From assembly GCF_022346425.1 (NCBI RefSeq), contig NZ_JAKRCW010000002.1, forward strand, positions 186,001 to 250,000: 64,000 nucleotides of DNA, written 5' to 3'. The notes under the pieces are model-generated. The model worked only from the letters and a program-made list of their open reading frames with translations. It ran no database searches and had not been told where the DNA came from. Shown one piece after another: positions 62,622-64,000 of this stretch. Positions within the stretch are counted from its first letter, which is position 1, and each line of letters opens with the position of its first letter. The stretch is from Pseudoglutamicibacter albus. GTDB lineage: Bacteria > Actinomycetota > Actinomycetes > Actinomycetales > Micrococcaceae. Made by a program: the position numbers and the translations under genes.

Positions 62622-64000
62622 TATGCGTTCGGTGTTCCTCGACGAGCTCGGGTCTTCAACAAGTATTCCTGAATATCCATCAGACGGTTGCCGTCGGCAT
62701 CCTTATGAACACGGTTCCAGGTGCCGTCCTGCTGCTGATGCCACGATGAGGTCTCATCAGACAAATACAGGTCCATCAACTCGATCAAGCCGCGCTTATC
62801 GTCCTCGTTCTTGATCGGGACTAACGCCTCAACACGGCGATCAAGGTTGCGGTGCATCATGTCAGCCGAACCGATATAAACCACCGGATCGCCATCGTTA
62901 TGGAACGCAAACACGCGAGAGTGCTCCAAGAACCGGCCCAGAATCGAACGAACCCGGATGTTCTCCGATAAGCCCGGAACATTGGCGCGCAACGAACAGA
63001 TACCACGCACAATCACATCGACCTGCACACCCGCCTGCGAGGCACGGTAGAGCGCGTCGATGATCGTCTCATCCACCATCGAATTGACCTTGATGGTCAC
63101 ACGAGCGTCCTTGCCCGCCTGCTTGTTCCTGATCTCTTGCTCGATACGCTCAAGCAAGCCAGAACGCAGCGAACGCGGAGCAACTAACAGGCGATCGAAG
63201 GTGGTACGCGGCGCGTAACCGGAGAGCTGATTGAACAAACGCGTGACGTCCTCACCCACGCTAGGATCACACGTCAACAGGCCAAGATCCTCATAGAAAC
63301 GAGCCGTGGACGGGTGATAGTTACCGGTACCGATGTGGCAGTAACGCACCAACTGATGACCCTCACGGCGCACCACGAGCGAAAGTTTCGAGTGAGTCTT
63401 CAACCCCACGATCCCGTAGACCACGTGCACGCCCGCCTGCTCAAGTTTGCGGGCCCAGGAAATATTGGCCTGCTCATCAAAGCGGGCCTTGATCTCAACC
63501 ATCGCAAGAACCTGCTTGCCGGCCTCCGCCGCATCGATCAGCGCATCCACGATCGGGGAGTCACCAGAAGTCCTATAGAGGGTCTGCTTGATCGCAACAA
63601 CCTTCGGGTCAGCTGCCGCTTGGGACAAGAACGCCTGCACCGAAGTCGCGAAGGAATCGTAGGGGTGGTGCAACAGGATGTCGCGCTCCTTGACGGCCTC
63701 AACCACGTTCGCTTCCATCGCGGTCTCGGCCTCGTTCAGGAATCGTGACGTGCGGCCGATAGCCCGCGGATAGCGAAGGTCCGGGCGCTGAACCTGGGAC
63801 AGCGCGCCAAGTCCGCGCAGATCCAGCGGGGTGGGCAGAGCGAACACTTCAGAGTCCTCAACACCAAGCTCACGCACCAGCAAAGTGCGGACCTCATCGG
63901 ACATCTCTTCATCGATCTCGAGGCGAACCGGCGGACCAAAACGGCGCCGCAACAGTTCCTTCTCGAGCGCTTTCAGAATGTTCTCCGCATCGTCCTCTTC
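62621..64000 (-). CDS. ppk: Polyphosphate kinase, C-terminal part, 5' end outside the window
   Basis: Reversible synthesis of polyphosphate from ATP. The frame stays open to base 64000, so 459 residues of the C-terminal part are visible. Family motifs are [38 protein letters not shown] and [10 protein letters not shown]-like [15 protein letters not shown]. The autophosphorylated His regions are HPYDSF and [10 protein letters not shown]. It overlaps mutT1 by 1 nt. Confidence 0.95.
   Translation of the reverse strand, partial: EEDDAENILKALEKELLRRRFGPPVRLEIDEEMSDEVRTLLVRELGVEDSEVFALPTPLDLRGLGALSQVQRPDLRYPRAIGRTSRFLNEAETAMEANVVEAVKERDILLHHPYDSFATSVQAFLSQAAADPKVVAIKQTLYRTSGDSPIVDALIDAAEAGKQVLAMVEIKARFDEQANISWARKLEQAGVHVVYGIVGLKTHSKLSLVVRREGHQLVRYCHIGTGNYHPSTARFYEDLGLLTCDPSVGEDVTRLFNQLSGYAPRTTFDRLLVAPRSLRSGLLERIEQEIRNKQAGKDARVTIKVNSMVDETIIDALYRASQAGVQVDVIVRGICSLRANVPGLSENIRVRSILGRFLEHSRVFAFHNDGDPVVYIGSADMMHRNLDRRVEALVPIKNEDDKRGLIELMDLYLSDETSSWHQQQDGTWNRVHKDADGNRLMDIQEYLLKTRARRGTPNA

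Overview
The window looks like chromosomal DNA of a high-GC actinobacterium, most likely of the Micrococcaceae (Arthrobacter, Pseudoglutamicibacter, Rothia-like). This is inferred from gene content and order: a menaquinone locus with a MenJ-type reductase and polyprenyl synthase after menG, a fused Nudix/histidine-phosphatase MutT1 beside ppk, HadA/HadB-like dehydratases after tRNA-Thr and tRNA-Met, frequent GTG starts and 4-bp ATGA/GTGA gene overlaps. No search could be run, so the genus is a guess.

Bases 1-20300 are dominated by a split phenylacetate (paa) catabolic cluster. It holds a truncated paaH-like gene and paaZ, then on the minus strand a ThDP-dependent decarboxylase-like gene, a membrane protein, the TetR regulator paaR, paaK and paaI. 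On the plus strand follow paaABCDE and a paaG-like isomerase. Three near-identical 16-bp palindromes precede paaZ, paaI and paaA and are the likely PaaR operators. Between the two halves sit an oligopeptidase B-like S9 peptidase, an unrecognised tail-anchored protein and a glutamine-type ABC transporter with fused binding protein and permease.

Bases 20300-25400 carry overlapping MarR and Lrp/AsnC regulator genes divergent from a branched-chain 2-oxoacid dehydrogenase operon (E1 alpha, E1 beta, E2). After a PAP2 phosphatase comes the menaquinone locus (26565-35080): menC, a membrane protein and menD (+), menF (-), then menG-menJ-polyprenyl synthase (+). Next are a HIT protein with a SUKH-like partner, a methionine/alanine importer (metP plus the 39-residue metS), a ferredoxin-NADP reductase, HtpX and YajQ.

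Bases 42109-46082 look accessory. A tRNA-Tyr with its own terminator is followed by a decayed Fic toxin / VbhA-type antitoxin pair, a stretch with no recognisable gene, and a TetR regulator overlapping a rifampin-phosphotransferase-like enzyme. A 12-bp palindrome lies over the predicted -35 box of that operon.

Bases 46079-64000 return to housekeeping genes: an AlkA-like glycosylase, cbs-metB transsulfuration genes, a lipoprotein, a DEAD-box helicase, tRNA-Thr and tRNA-Met, an amphi-Trp protein, hadA-hadB-murB, an E. coli-type asd, an unusual bacterial choline/carnitine acyltransferase, folA, thyA, a GNAT enzyme, mutT1 and the 3' part of ppk.

Two themes recur. Long hairpins close many transcription units. 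Short tandem repeats (14-28 bp) recur at gene ends, between genes and in linkers of otherwise conserved proteins (MenD, MetB, MurB, GlnQ, the acyltransferase).
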